64,000 nucleotides of DNA from an uncultured Collinsella sp. (GCA_958348225.1 CATVYG010000002.1:1-64000), one strand, 5' to 3'; shown: positions 49,132-58,840, numbered from the stretch's first letter. The notes: generated by a model not told the origin, from the letters alone. Numbers and translations: made by a program.

Positions 49132-51882
49132 TTAGGCGGAACGCTTGGCCTCGAGCTTGGCCTGGGCGGCCGCCAGGCGCGCGAGGGGTACACGATAGGG
49201 CGAGCAGGACACGTAGTCCACGTCGGCCACGTTAAACAGGCCCTTGATGGACTTGGGGTCGCCGCCGTGCTCGCCGCACACGCCAAAGTGCATGTCGGGG
49301 TTGGTGGCCCGACCCTTCTCGACGGCCATGCGCACCAGCTCCAGTACCGCCGAGTCGATGGTCTCGAAGGGGTTGTCCTTCAAGATCTTCTTGTGCATGT
49401 ACAGCGGGATGAACTTGGCCTCGGCATCGTCTCGAGAGAAGCCGAAGGTCGTCTGCGTGAGGTCGTTGGTGCCAAAGCAGAAGAAGTCGGCATGATGGGC
49501 GATCTCGTCGGCGACCATGCAGGCGCGTGGCAGCTCGAGCATCGTGCCCACGGGAATATTGAGCTCGACGCCCTCCTCGGCGGAAACCTTGGCGATCACG
49601 CGCTCGATGACCTCGCGGGTCTGGACATGCTCCGCCGTGATGGAGACGAGCGGAACCATGATCTCGGGACGCGGGTCGACACCCTGCTTGATAAGGCGAG
49701 CGGCAGCCGTGGCGACGGCGCGAACCTGCATGAGCGGCAGATCGCTAAAGACAACGGACAGGCGCACACCGCGCAGGCCGAGCATCGGGTTGGACTCGAC
49801 CATGCCGTCGATACGACGCAGGCGGGCACGCAGGACGGCAAGCTCTTCCTCGCTGGCGCCGGCGGCTTCCTTCTTGGTGATGGCGACCTCGAGCTCGCGA
49901 GGATTATCCAGGAACTCATGAAGCGGCGGATCGAGCAGGCGAACAACTACGTCGCGACCGGACATGGTCTTGAACATTGCCAGGAAGTCCTCGGTCTGAA
50001 CCTTGAGCAGGTCGGACAGGGCCTGCTGCTTCACGGCCTCATCATCGGACAGGATAAAGCTCTGGATGATGTTCTTACGATCGCCCAGGAACATGTGCTC
50101 GGTGCGGCACAGGCCAATAGCCTCGGCACCAAACTCGAGGGCGAGCTCGGCATCCTCGGGATTGTCGGCGTTGACGCGCACATGGTTGGCGTGGCCACAG
50201 GTCTCGTCCAGACGAATCTCGTCGGCCCAGGACAGGATGGTGTCCAGGTCGCCGGTGAGCTCGGCGGAGACCAAATCGACAGCGCCATCGACGACGATGC
50301 CCTGGGTGCCGTCGATGGAGATGGCATCGCCTTCGTACAGCACACGATCGCTACCCTCGATGCGCACAACCTTCTCGGCGGCGTCGATGTGGAAGCGCTC
50401 AACGCCGCAGACGCAGGGCGTACCCATACCGCGAGCGATAACGGCGGCATGGCTCGTCTTGCCACCGTGGCTGGTCAGGATACCCTCGGCGGCGACCATA
50501 CCCTTCAGGTCGTCGGGGTTGGTCTCCCAGCGGACCAGAATGACCTTATGGCCCTCGGCAGAACGCGCGACGGCGTCATCGCTCGAGAACACGACCTCGC
50601 CCACGGCGGCACCGGGACTGGCGTTAAGGCCGCATGCGAGCGGCTCGTACTTCTTGGAGGAGTCGAACTGCGGGTGCAGGAGCTGGTCGAGCTGCGCGGG
50701 ATCGATTCGGCCCACAGCCTCCTCGCGGGTGATCAGACCCTCCTCGACCATTTCGATGGCAATGCGCAGGGCGGCGGTGGCAGTGCGCTTGCCCACGCGG
50801 GTCTGGAGCATCCAGAGCTTGCCCTGCTCGATGGTGAACTCGATATCGCACATATCGTGGTAATGGTCCTCGAGCGTCAGGAACACGCGCTCGAGCTCCT
50901 CACCTGCAGACTCAAGGCCCGGGGTGGCCTTGAGGTCGGCAATGGGCTCGGTGTTGCGGATGCCGGCGACAACGTCCTCACCCTGGGCGTTAACCAAAAA
51001 GTCACCGTAGAACTCCTTGGTGCCGTCGGCCGGGTTGCGCGTAAAGGCGACGCCGGTCGCAGAGGTATCGCCCTTGTTGCCAAAGACCATGGCCTGCACG
51101 TTGACGGCGGTGCCGAGGTCGTCGGAAATGCCATGCTGCTTGCGGTAGATGCGGGCACGCTCGTTCATCCAGCTGCCAAAGACGGCCTGAATGGCAAGGC
51201 GCAGCTGGAGCTCCGGATCGCGCGGGAAGACGGGCTTGCCGTCCGCGACCTCGAGCTCGGGGTACAGAGCGGCCTCAACGTTGTCGGAGTAAATGCCCTT
51301 GAAAGTCTCGACGAGCTCCTGCAGGTCCTCGGCTGAAAGCTCGGAATCGACGCGAACACCGGCAACCAGGCGGGCCTGGGTCAGGGCGTTCTCGAACAGG
51401 TCGGAATCGACGCCCATAACGACGTTGGAGAACATCTGGATAAAGCGGCGGTAGCTGTCCCAGGCAAAGCGCGGGTTTTGCGTCTGGGCGATGAGGCCCT
51501 GAACGGAGTCGTCGTTGAGGCCCAAGTTGAGGACCGTGTCCATCATGCCGGGCATGGAGAACGGAGCGCCCGAGCGCACCGATACGAGCAGCGGATCGGA
51601 GGCGTCGCCGAGCTTCTTGCCGCAGCGGGCCTCGAGGTCGGCCTCGGCAGCAACGATCTCATCGAGTGCACCTTCGGGCCAGACGTTGCCGGCACCGGAG
51701 TACTCGACACAGGTCTGGCAGGTAATGGTAAAGCCACCGGGAACCGGCAGGCCGATGCGGCTCATCTCGGCTAGGTTTGCGCCCTTGCCGCCAAGCACGA
51801 AGTTCATGGATTTGTCGCCCTCAGTGACGCAGGTGCCCTGGGCGTCGGTTCCAAAACGGTAAACCCTCTTGCAATCGCTCAC
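49132..51882 (-). CDS. ppdK: Pyruvate, phosphate dikinase
   Basis: Interconverts pyruvate, ATP and phosphate with PEP, AMP and pyrophosphate, and in anaerobes often serves glycolysis with PPi. The 916-residue protein has the nucleotide-binding N-domain (NFVLGGKGANLAEM), the catalytic histidine domain GGKTSHAAVIARGMGTPCV (its threonine and histidine are the regulatory and catalytic residues), and the C-terminal PEP barrel ending in HFGVCGEHGGDP. GTG start after GGAAGGGG. Its regulator gene lies 297 bp upstream on the same strand. Confidence 0.97.
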   Translation of the reverse strand: MSDCKRVYRFGTDAQGTCVTEGDKSMNFVLGGKGANLAEMSRIGLPVPGGFTITCQTCVEYSGAGNVWPEGALDEIVAAEADLEARCGKKLGDASDPLLVSVRSGAPFSMPGMMDTVLNLGLNDDSVQGLIAQTQNPRFAWDSYRRFIQMFSNVVMGVDSDLFENALTQARLVAGVRVDSELSAEDLQELVETFKGIYSDNVEAALYPELEVADGKPVFPRDPELQLRLAIQAVFGSWMNERARIYRKQHGISDDLGTAVNVQAMVFGNKGDTSATGVAFTRNPADGTKEFYGDFLVNAQGEDVVAGIRNTEPIADLKATPGLESAGEELERVFLTLEDHYHDMCDIEFTIEQGKLWMLQTRVGKRTATAALRIAIEMVEEGLITREEAVGRIDPAQLDQLLHPQFDSSKKYEPLACGLNASPGAAVGEVVFSSDDAVARSAEGHKVILVRWETNPDDLKGMVAAEGILTSHGGKTSHAAVIARGMGTPCVCGVERFHIDAAEKVVRIEGSDRVLYEGDAISIDGTQGIVVDGAVDLVSAELTGDLDTILSWADEIRLDETCGHANHVRVNADNPEDAELALEFGAEAIGLCRTEHMFLGDRKNIIQSFILSDDEAVKQQALSDLLKVQTEDFLAMFKTMSGRDVVVRLLDPPLHEFLDNPRELEVAITKKEAAGASEEELAVLRARLRRIDGMVESNPMLGLRGVRLSVVFSDLPLMQVRAVATAAARLIKQGVDPRPEIMVPLVSITAEHVQTREVIERVIAKVSAEEGVELNIPVGTMLELPRACMVADEIAHHADFFCFGTNDLTQTTFGFSRDDAEAKFIPLYMHKKILKDNPFETIDSAVLELVRMAVEKGRATNPDMHFGVCGEHGGDPKSIKGLFNVADVDYVSCSPYRVPLARLAAAQAKLEAKRSA

Positions 51883-52179
51883 GATACTTCCCCTTCCATA
51901 CGCTCTCGCGCACGACCGTGGTGACGAATCGACCCGCCGGATGCGGGCCGTGAAGGAACTATACGGCGGGTTTCACGCTGACATGAGAAGAGGGTACGGG
52001 GTTTGGTAAACGTGGTAAATGTGGCGGTAAACGGTAGGTAAAGTTGGTTACCTTATGAAGATACCAATGCAAGAGAATTGCAGGTCAAATGCAAGTATCT
52101 TGCTAAATCGCTTTACCATTATCGTGCATTATTTTAGGTAGTCTTTTTTAGACGGGGCATTTTTAGCTATCCCAATAAG
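51883..52179 (-). promoter_or_regulatory. Repeat-rich region upstream of ppdK
   Basis: 297 bp without a gene. GGTAAA occurs at 52005, 52014, 52026 and 52037, with related GGTA at 52033 and GGTTACC at 52046. Its complement TTTACC is at 52112. Two palindromes, TGCAA-n5-TTGCA (52068-52082) and GCAAG-n3-CTTGC (52091-52103), are centred 22 bp apart. A possible -35 TTGACC overlaps them. The pattern suggests a regulated ppdK promoter. Confidence 0.5.
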
Positions 52180-53055
52180 CTAGCTTTGGTGGGCTCGGCG
52201 GGAGGCGCGGCGGGCACGGGCTTCTTGGATTTCAACCAAGTGACTTATGATCTCGGAGGCGCTCTCCTCGATCGCCTTGCCGTCGGTACGCACCACAAAG
52301 CAGCCCAGGCGCTTCATGAGAGCGCGGGCTTCCTCGAGCTCGCTGCGTACGCTCTCGGGCTCGGCATAGGAGCCGGCAACGGCACGGGTGTAATCATCGC
52401 CCAAGCGGCTATCGCGAATCCCGGAGATCACATCGACAGTCGAAATCAGGCCAAACAACCGCATCGGGTCGACCTCGTAAATTGACTTCGGTGGCTCCAT
52501 GCCATGGGCCAAAGGAACATTGGCAACCTTGTAACCCTGATAGGCCAAATACATCGACAGCGGCGTCTTGGACGTGCGCGATACGCCCAGCAGCACGATA
52601 TCGGCACCCGACAGATCGTCGCAACCGCGCCCGTCGTCGTGCTCAACAAAATACTCCATGGCCTCGATGCGATGGAAATAGCGGTCATCGGTCTTGTGAA
52701 TCACGCCTGCAACGCCCTTGGGCGACGCACCGATGAGCGACGAAAGCACGGCAAGTGTCGGGCCGATCAAGTCGACCGAACGGATATGCAGCATGCCCAG
52801 GTAATCGAGCACGCGGGCGCGAAGCGCCGGATCGACAATGGTGTGGAACACGGCAATATCGCGATGGTCCGCATCAACACGCGGACCCACAAACGATTTA
52901 ACCTGCTCCACCGAGGTCACCTTGGGCAGGCGCAAGAGATGAAAAGCCCCTTCATCAAATTGCCCGGACGCCGCAAGCACCACCTCACAAGCGGTATCAC
53001 CGAGCGAGTCGGAGATAACGATAACGGTGGGACGAGCGGTGACCGGGCAATCCAT
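52180..53055 (-). CDS. PPDK regulatory protein (kinase/pyrophosphorylase, DUF299)
   Basis: Characterised relatives inactivate PPDK by ADP-dependent phosphorylation of the active-site threonine and reactivate it by Pi-dependent phosphorolysis. The 291-residue protein has the family opening VIVISDSLGDTACEV and the P-loop-like LLGVSRTSKTPLSMYLA near residue 155-170. Position beside ppdK makes PPDK, rather than PEP synthase, the target. ATG after AAAGGAG, 34 bp after glyS. Confidence 0.95.
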   Translation of the reverse strand: MDCPVTARPTVIVISDSLGDTACEVVLAASGQFDEGAFHLLRLPKVTSVEQVKSFVGPRVDADHRDIAVFHTIVDPALRARVLDYLGMLHIRSVDLIGPTLAVLSSLIGASPKGVAGVIHKTDDRYFHRIEAMEYFVEHDDGRGCDDLSGADIVLLGVSRTSKTPLSMYLAYQGYKVANVPLAHGMEPPKSIYEVDPMRLFGLISTVDVISGIRDSRLGDDYTRAVAGSYAEPESVRSELEEARALMKRLGCFVVRTDGKAIEESASEIISHLVEIQEARARRASRRAHQS

Positions 53056-53089
53056 GCGGGGCTCCTTTTGCGCTTATGCGCAGGCTAGC

Positions 53090-55186
53090 TTACTTTTTGC
53101 GAGCAAGCTCACCGATGTTTGCGATGCCGGAGAAAACGGCCTCAAAGCGGTTGAGCAGCTTAAGGCGATTATCGCGGAGCTGCTCGTCCTTGTCCATGAC
53201 CATAACCTCGTCGAAGAAGCGGTCGATGGGGGCGCGCAGAGCTGCAAGGGCGGCAAATGCGGCCGGGTAATCCTCGGCGGCGAGAGCAGCATCGACGGCG
53301 ATCTGAGCAGCCTCGGAGGCGTCGGCGAGCGCGAGCTCGACCTCGCCCATCAGGCTGCGGTCGTACTCCGCGCCCAGCTCGGGCTTGGAGATGTGCGCGG
53401 CGCGGGCATAGGCGGTAGCCAGGTTGTCGAAGGTCTCGGCATCGTTCTTGCGGGCTTCGTCGAGGGCGGCGCAGCGGGCGAAGAAGACCGACGGGGCGAT
53501 GATGTGCACCGCAGAGACGGCGGCGACGGTATCGGCAGGAATCTTCTCGTCGCGGGCCATGCTCACCAGGCGGCCATGGAAGAAGTCACGGACCTGTTGG
53601 GCGACCTCGGCGGAGTCGAACTCAATGCCTTGCTCGCTATAGAGCTCAAGGGCAAAGTCGATCAGCGACGTGGGGTCGATCGGCAGACGATCGCGCAGGA
53701 TGTTGATAATGCCGATAGCGGCGCGACGCAGCGCGTACGGGTCCGAAGAGCCGGTCGGAGGCTCGCCGATGGCAAAGATACCGGCGATGGTATCGAGCTT
53801 GTCGGCACAGGCCACGACGCAGCCAGCGGTGCCCTCGGGCAGCTCATCGCCTGCAAAGCGGGGACGATAGTGATCGCGGATGGCGTGGGCGACCTCGTCG
53901 TTCTCCCCCATCGCGATAGCGTAGTAACCGCCCATCACGCCCTGCTGGCTCGTGAACTCGACGACGGCGTTGGATACCAGGTCGGCCTTGCACAGGTGAG
54001 CGGCGCGAGCGGCATCGGCGGCAAGGTGGGCGCCCAGATGGGCCTCGCGAGCGATGGCGAGTGCGAGCTGCTCAATGCGCTCGGACTTGGCGAGCACGCT
54101 ACCGAGCTTCTCCTGGAAGGCGACCTTGGCCAGACGCTCGCGGAACTCGTCGAGGGAGATCTTCAGGTCCTCCTCGTAGAAGAACTTGGCGTCGTCCAGA
54201 CGGGCGCGCACGACGCGCTCGTTGCCGTCGATCACGCGCTCGGCGTTCTCGGGCTTGCTGTTGGAGACGACCACGAACTCACGCGTAAGCTTGCCCTCGC
54301 CATCATAGATCGGGAAGTAGCGCTGGTTGGTGAGCATGGACTCGCAGATGATCTCATGCGGGACCTTGAGGAACTCCTCATCGAAGGTACCGACGAGCAC
54401 CGTCGGCCACTCGCAGAGGTTGATGACCTCCTCAAAAACCTTCTTGGGCGTGTCGACATGGCAACCGGGGCGAGCAGCCTCGACCTCGGCGATACCGGCA
54501 AGGATGGCCTTACGACGACGCTCGGCAGAAAGCACACCGGCGTCCTCGAGCACCTGCTCGTAGACGGCGGGGCTGGCGACCACATGGTCACCGGGGCCAA
54601 GTACGCGATGACCACGCGTGGTGTTGCCACTCGTCACATCGGCAAACGACACGGGCACGACGTCTTCGCCCAGAAGGCAGCAGATCCAACGGACCGGACG
54701 AACAAACGTAGCGTGCTTGTGGCCCCAACGCTGGCTGCGATAGTTGGGCCACTGCAGGCCAGCGATAGTCTTCTCGCACAGGGCCGTCAGGATCGGCGTA
54801 GCCGGTGCGGAGGGAATGTTCTTCTCGGCGAACACATACTCGCGACCGTCGGTGTCCTCGCGACGGACCAGGTCCTCGGCAGCCACACCGCACTTGCGGG
54901 CAAACCCCTGGGCGGCCTTGGTGGCATTGCCGTCGGCATCAAAGGCAATGTTGGCCGCGGGGCCACGCTTGACCTCGTGAACCTCATCGGTCGCGGTGGC
55001 GACGTTGGCCACGAGCGCAGCCAGGCGACGCGGGCTCGAGATCACGCGGACCTCGCCATGGGCCAGACCGGCCTCGTCGAGACCCTTGGCGATCATGGTG
55101 CCAAGCTGCTTGACGGCATTGTTCAGCGGTGCGGAGGGCATTTCCTCCGTACCGATTTCAAACAGGAAATCCTTAGCGTCTGCCAT
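53090..55186 (-). CDS. glyS: Glycine-tRNA ligase beta subunit
   Basis: The large subunit of heterotetrameric GlyRS, binding tRNA-Gly. The 698-residue protein begins FLFEIGTEEMPSAPLNNAV and has the SPRRLAALV segment and an HD-like central region. A C-terminal anticodon-binding (DALR-like) domain ends FFDEVMVMDKDEQLRDNRLKLL. It lies 3 bp after glyQ and overlaps no other gene. Confidence 0.97.
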   Translation of the reverse strand: MADAKDFLFEIGTEEMPSAPLNNAVKQLGTMIAKGLDEAGLAHGEVRVISSPRRLAALVANVATATDEVHEVKRGPAANIAFDADGNATKAAQGFARKCGVAAEDLVRREDTDGREYVFAEKNIPSAPATPILTALCEKTIAGLQWPNYRSQRWGHKHATFVRPVRWICCLLGEDVVPVSFADVTSGNTTRGHRVLGPGDHVVASPAVYEQVLEDAGVLSAERRRKAILAGIAEVEAARPGCHVDTPKKVFEEVINLCEWPTVLVGTFDEEFLKVPHEIICESMLTNQRYFPIYDGEGKLTREFVVVSNSKPENAERVIDGNERVVRARLDDAKFFYEEDLKISLDEFRERLAKVAFQEKLGSVLAKSERIEQLALAIAREAHLGAHLAADAARAAHLCKADLVSNAVVEFTSQQGVMGGYYAIAMGENDEVAHAIRDHYRPRFAGDELPEGTAGCVVACADKLDTIAGIFAIGEPPTGSSDPYALRRAAIGIINILRDRLPIDPTSLIDFALELYSEQGIEFDSAEVAQQVRDFFHGRLVSMARDEKIPADTVAAVSAVHIIAPSVFFARCAALDEARKNDAETFDNLATAYARAAHISKPELGAEYDRSLMGEVELALADASEAAQIAVDAALAAEDYPAAFAALAALRAPIDRFFDEVMVMDKDEQLRDNRLKLLNRFEAVFSGIANIGELARKK

Positions 55187-55189
55187 GGC

Positions 55190-56101
55190 TTACGCCACCT
55201 CGCCTTCCTGGTCGGCATTCTCGTTGACTCCGGCGACCTCGGCCATATAGGCCTCGCAGCACGCCTTGGCGACGGCGCGGACGCGCAGGATGTAGTTGGC
55301 ACGCTCGACCGCGGACAGCGCGCCGCGGGCATCGAGCAGGTTGAAGGCATGACTGCACTTCATGACGCAGTCGTAAGCGGGCAGCGGCAGCTTGCGCTCA
55401 AGGCAGGAGTGGCACTCGGCCTCGTAGTCATCAAACTTCTGACGCATCATCTCGACGTTGGCGACCTCAAAGTTGTAGGCACTAAACTCGCGCTCGTTCT
55501 CCAGGAACACGTCGCCATAGGTCATGGGCGTGCCGTCGGGCAGATAGCTCCACACCAGGTCGTAGACGGAGTTGACGCCCTGGGCGTACATGGCGATGCG
55601 CTCCAGACCATAGGTGATCTCGACGGGCACGGGGTCGACCTCGATGCCGCCCACCTGCTGGAAGTACGTAAACTGCGTGACCTCCATGCCATTGAGCCAG
55701 ACCTCCCAGCCAAGGCCCCAGGCGCCCAGGGTCGGGCTCTCCCAGTCATCCTCGACAAAACGGACGTCATGGTCGTTGGGGTCCAGGCCGATAGCGGCAA
55801 GAGACCCCAGGTAAAGCTCCTGGGCGTTGACCGGCGACGGCTTGATGAGCACCTGGAACTGATAGTAGTGCTGCATGCGGTTGGGGTTCTCGCCGTAGCG
55901 GCCGTCGGCGGGACGGCGGCAAGGCTGAGCGTAGCAGGTGCGCCACTCGGCGGGACCGAGCGAGCGCAGCGTGGTCGCGGTGTGGAAGGTACCGGCACCG
56001 ACCTCAGAGTCATAGGGCTGCATAATGACGCAGCCCTGCTCGCCCCAGTACTGCTGGAGACGCAGGATGATGTCTTGGAAGGAAAGCGATGAAGCGTTCA
56101 T
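55190..56101 (-). CDS. glyQ: Glycine-tRNA ligase alpha subunit
   Basis: Catalytic class II subunit of the bacterial alpha2beta2 GlyRS. It shows LSFQDIILRLQQYWGEQGCVI, the conserved EVGAGTFHTATTLRSLGP and WRTCYAQPCRRPADGRYGENPNR. At 303 residues it matches E. coli GlyQ. A TATAGT hexamer at 56153-56148 suggests its own promoter within the gap after lepB. That gap is too short for a T-box. Confidence 0.98.
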   Translation of the reverse strand: MNASSLSFQDIILRLQQYWGEQGCVIMQPYDSEVGAGTFHTATTLRSLGPAEWRTCYAQPCRRPADGRYGENPNRMQHYYQFQVLIKPSPVNAQELYLGSLAAIGLDPNDHDVRFVEDDWESPTLGAWGLGWEVWLNGMEVTQFTYFQQVGGIEVDPVPVEITYGLERIAMYAQGVNSVYDLVWSYLPDGTPMTYGDVFLENEREFSAYNFEVANVEMMRQKFDDYEAECHSCLERKLPLPAYDCVMKCSHAFNLLDARGALSAVERANYILRVRAVAKACCEAYMAEVAGVNENADQEGEVA

Positions 56102-56147
56102 GCCTCTAATATCCCCTCGTCGAAACGATTACACGGTTAGGTACTGT

Positions 56148-56153
56148 ACTATA
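56148..56153 (-). promoter_or_regulatory. Possible glyQ -10 element
   Basis: TATAGT 47 bp before the glyQ ATG, preceded by CCGC. No convincing -35 is seen. It would give a leader of about 40 nt. Confidence 0.35.
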
Positions 56154-56160
56154 GCGGTTT

Positions 56161-56724
56161 TTAGTCGATAGCGCCGATGCGGTTGAGCGGCCAGTAGCGC
56201 ACAAGCGCCACGGCGATCAAATCAGAGCGATCGACGGGACCAAAGTAACGTGAGTCGGCAGAGTTTTCGCGGTTGTCGCCCATCACCCACACGCACCCGT
56301 CGGGAACGGTGTAGGGATAGCTTACCTGAGCGCCGGGAGCCTGGACCGAAAGCGGCCAGCTCATGCCGGTCGTGTAGTCCTCGTCGAGCGCCTGGCCGTC
56401 AACGACCACCTTGCCGTCCCGAAGGTCGACCGTCTGGCCGGCCGTGGCAATAACACGCTTGACGAGAACATCGTGCTCGGAGGTGACATCGGGGTTGTGG
56501 AACACCACGATATCGCCTTGGCTGACAGGCTGGCCGAGCTTAAGGCTCACCTTTTGCGCCAGGATCTGGTCGCCGATCTCGATCGTGGACTCCATGGAGC
56601 CGGTGGGCACCACAAAGGGTTCGACCACAAACGAGCGAATCAGGAAGGTGGCGACCAGTGCGATCGCGACGACCACGATCCACTCAAACGCACCCTTTAG
56701 CACGGAATGCTGCGATGGAACCAT
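56161..56724 (-). CDS. lepB: Signal peptidase I
   Basis: Cleaves signal peptides at the outer face of the membrane with a Ser/Lys dyad. S43 lies in PTGSMEST, K89 in DVLVKRV, and GDNRENSADSRYFG is the family box E. A single N-terminal membrane helix spans about 13-30. ATG at 56724 follows AAGGAG; it overlaps no coding sequence but the site lies in the trmD 3' end. The 187-residue length is typical of Gram-positive enzymes. Confidence 0.96.
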   Translation of the reverse strand: MVPSQHSVLKGAFEWIVVVAIALVATFLIRSFVVEPFVVPTGSMESTIEIGDQILAQKVSLKLGQPVSQGDIVVFHNPDVTSEHDVLVKRVIATAGQTVDLRDGKVVVDGQALDEDYTTGMSWPLSVQAPGAQVSYPYTVPDGCVWVMGDNRENSADSRYFGPVDRSDLIAVALVRYWPLNRIGAID

Positions 56725-56726
56725 TC

Positions 56727-57485
56727 TCACTCCTTGCTCTGCGAATACGATGCGTCCAGGATGTCCTGCGCGTATGCGCGCTCCTCGGGCGTAAGCCGCG
56801 CCGTCTCGATCAGGTCGGGACGCCAGCGGCAGGTGCGCTCGATGGCATTCTTACGGCGCCAGGCGTCAACCTTGGCATGGTCACCGCTCACGAGCACCGG
56901 CGGCACGCCCTCGCCGTTGAACTCGGCGGGACGGGTGTACTGCGCGTACTCGAGCAGGCCACCGTCCTCGGCAGTCGAGAACGACTCATCGACATTGCTC
57001 ATCTCGTCACCAAGGGCGCCGGGAATCAAACGTACGACGGCATCGGCAACGACCATAGCGGGAAGCTCGCCGCCCGTAAGCACGTAGTCGCCGATCGACA
57101 GGCGCTCGTCGGCATACGCATACGCGCGCTCGTCGACGCCCTCGTAGCGGCTGCAAACAAACAGCAGGCGCTCGCTTTTGAGCAGGCGCTCGGCCACATG
57201 CTGCGTAAAGGGTTCGCCGCAGGGCGTAAAGAACACCACGGTGGGCTTGGGACCCTCGGAACTAATAGCCTCGATGGCCTCGGCGATGGGCTCGACCTTC
57301 ATAAGCATGCCCTGCCCGCCGCCGTACGGCTCGTCATCGACGGTACGATGGCGGTCGTGCGTCCAGTCGCGCAGGTTATAGGCCTTAAAATCAAAAAGGC
57401 CGGCCTTGCGGGCGCGGCCCAAGATCGATGTGGACATGACGGGCTCAAACATCTCGGGAAAGACCGAAAGGGTCTCAATCAGCAT
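56727..57485 (-). CDS. trmD: tRNA (guanine-37-N1)-methyltransferase TrmD
   Basis: A SPOUT knotted methyltransferase that makes m1G37 and prevents frameshifting. The 252-residue protein begins MLIETLSVFPEMF and has DDEPYGGGQGMLMKVEP and the AdoMet knot DYVLTGGELPAMVVADAVVRLIPG. ATG at 57485 after GGAGG, 10 bp past rimM, in the conserved rpsP-rimM-trmD order. Confidence 0.98.
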   Translation of the reverse strand: MLIETLSVFPEMFEPVMSTSILGRARKAGLFDFKAYNLRDWTHDRHRTVDDEPYGGGQGMLMKVEPIAEAIEAISSEGPKPTVVFFTPCGEPFTQHVAERLLKSERLLFVCSRYEGVDERAYAYADERLSIGDYVLTGGELPAMVVADAVVRLIPGALGDEMSNVDESFSTAEDGGLLEYAQYTRPAEFNGEGVPPVLVSGDHAKVDAWRRKNAIERTCRWRPDLIETARLTPEERAYAQDILDASYSQSKE

Positions 57486-57495
57486 GTTGTCCTCC

Positions 57496-58017
57496 CTACT
57501 TGTCCATATCAATCAACCCGTCCATAACGTGGACGGAAATTGTCCCCTGATCGGGAAGATCGAGCACAACCTGCTCGATCACGGGAATCAGCACCTCGCC
57601 GTACCGATCGCCCTCGACAACCCAAACATCGTTGGCGGGCGTCGACATGATCTCGACAATCGTGCCGAGCGAACCGAAACGCTCGTCGACCACCTCGCGA
57701 CCCATCAGATCGGTATAGGCGGCATCGAGCGAATCGAGCTCAAAGTCGTCACGATTTGCCAGCACGTAGCATCCGGTGATGCCCTCGGCGGCCGTCAAGT
57801 CATCAATGCCCTCAAACGAGACCAGATCACCATCGCCCGTATCGGTGACGGATGTGACCGTGCAAAAACGGTCACGCTTGAGCGCCGGCGGCGTCAAGGC
57901 GACGCGCATACCCGGCGTCAATACAGAAGGAAGCCCCCGCAGCGGCTGCGCGAGGACCTCCCCCTTCCTTCCGTGCGGCTTGACCACACGGGCGATGTTT
58001 TTGTACTGGGACCTCAA
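57496..58017 (-). CDS. rimM: Ribosome maturation factor RimM
   Basis: Assists 30S head assembly and binds S19. The N-terminal barrel contains ARVVKPHGRKGEVLAQPL and the C-terminal PRC barrel contains LMGREVVDERFGSLGTIVEI and VVEGDRYGEVLIPVI. The length of 173 residues is normal. It starts with TTG at 58017, four bases after the khpA stop, with a short AGG ribosome site. Confidence 0.96.
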   Translation of the reverse strand: MRSQYKNIARVVKPHGRKGEVLAQPLRGLPSVLTPGMRVALTPPALKRDRFCTVTSVTDTGDGDLVSFEGIDDLTAAEGITGCYVLANRDDFELDSLDAAYTDLMGREVVDERFGSLGTIVEIMSTPANDVWVVEGDRYGEVLIPVIEQVVLDLPDQGTISVHVMDGLIDMDK

Positions 58018-58021
58018 GGTC

Positions 58022-58306
58022 CTAGCCCAGAACCTCTACCTCGACTGCAGTGTCGAGGCGAGCGGCCAGTGCACGGGCGAGCGTGCGAATGGCCTTGATG
58101 GTACGGCCACGACGGCCGATGACCTTAGCGACGTCATCCTCGGCAACCGAAACCTCAATCGTGGAGGCGTCGTCACCATCGATGACCTCAAGGCTCACGG
58201 AATCCGGGTCGTCGACGATCTGAACAACGAGATATTCGACGAGATCGGCGATGCGATCTGAGAGCATTGCCTCACCCTCGAGCTGTGCAGCGTCAACCTC
58301 AGGCAC
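58022..58306 (-). CDS. khpA: KH-domain RNA-binding protein KhpA
   Basis: A 94-residue single KH-domain protein with the loop IGRRGRTIKAIRTL (GxxG type). KhpA pairs with KhpB in Gram-positive bacteria and influences cell-division mRNAs and small RNAs. The place between rpsP and rimM is typical. GTG start after GAGGAG. Confidence 0.93.
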   Translation of the reverse strand: MPEVDAAQLEGEAMLSDRIADLVEYLVVQIVDDPDSVSLEVIDGDDASTIEVSVAEDDVAKVIGRRGRTIKAIRTLARALAARLDTAVEVEVLG

Positions 58307-58309
58307 GAT

Positions 58310-58651
58310 TTACTCCTCGGCGCCCTCAGCGGCCTCAGCGGCAGCCTTAGCGGCCTCGGCCTCTTTGGCGAGCTGCTTCTTGGACTTCTTGACGACGGTC
58401 TCGGTCTTCTCGCCCTCGTTGGCGGCCTTGACCAGAGCAGCGACAGCGTCGGTGAGCTGAGCGCCCTTGGACTGCCAGTCAGCGATCTTCTCGAGATCGA
58501 GGTTGATGGTCTTGGGGGCGGTCATCGGGTTGTAGCGGCCAACCTCCTCGATGATACGACCGTCACGCGGGGCGCGGGAATCGGCGACGACGACACGGTA
58601 GTACGGACGCTTCTTAGCGCCGTGACGAGCAAGGCGAATCTTGACTGCCAA
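58310..58651 (-). CDS. rpsP: 30S ribosomal protein bS16
   Basis: The 113-residue protein begins AVKIRLARHGAKKRPYYRVVVADSR and has GRIIEEVGRYNPM, the S16 hallmarks. An Ala/Lys/Glu-rich C-terminal tail of about 35 residues extends beyond the core. The start is TTG at 58651, with GGAGGAG six bases upstream. It leads the rpsP-khpA-rimM-trmD-lepB operon. Confidence 0.97.
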   Translation of the reverse strand: MAVKIRLARHGAKKRPYYRVVVADSRAPRDGRIIEEVGRYNPMTAPKTINLDLEKIADWQSKGAQLTDAVAALVKAANEGEKTETVVKKSKKQLAKEAEAAKAAAEAAEGAEE

Positions 58652-58840
58652 AGGAAACTCCTCCAACCAAGCAGCTTTAGGCTGCAACTACAAACAAACA
58701 GTTGAACATAATACGCCATCGACGCGGGCAGGTGAAGTCCGTGAGACCAACTTCTTCGGTGAAGTCGAAGGCAAATCCATATCTTAGACAAGAATTCGCG
58801 ATTTGCAAGCACATCCACGCACCCCACATGAGCTGCGCGG

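Noticed and set aside
53027..56092. 1021-codon open frame on the plus strand
   Set aside because: It covers glyS and glyQ in antisense. Both minus-strand proteins have clear domains, and the antisense product has none.
56102..56160. T-box riboswitch upstream of glyQ
   Set aside because: Only 59 bp separate lepB and glyQ, too short for a T-box, and no specifier stem is seen. proS also lacks a leader, since its ATG follows the ispG stop.
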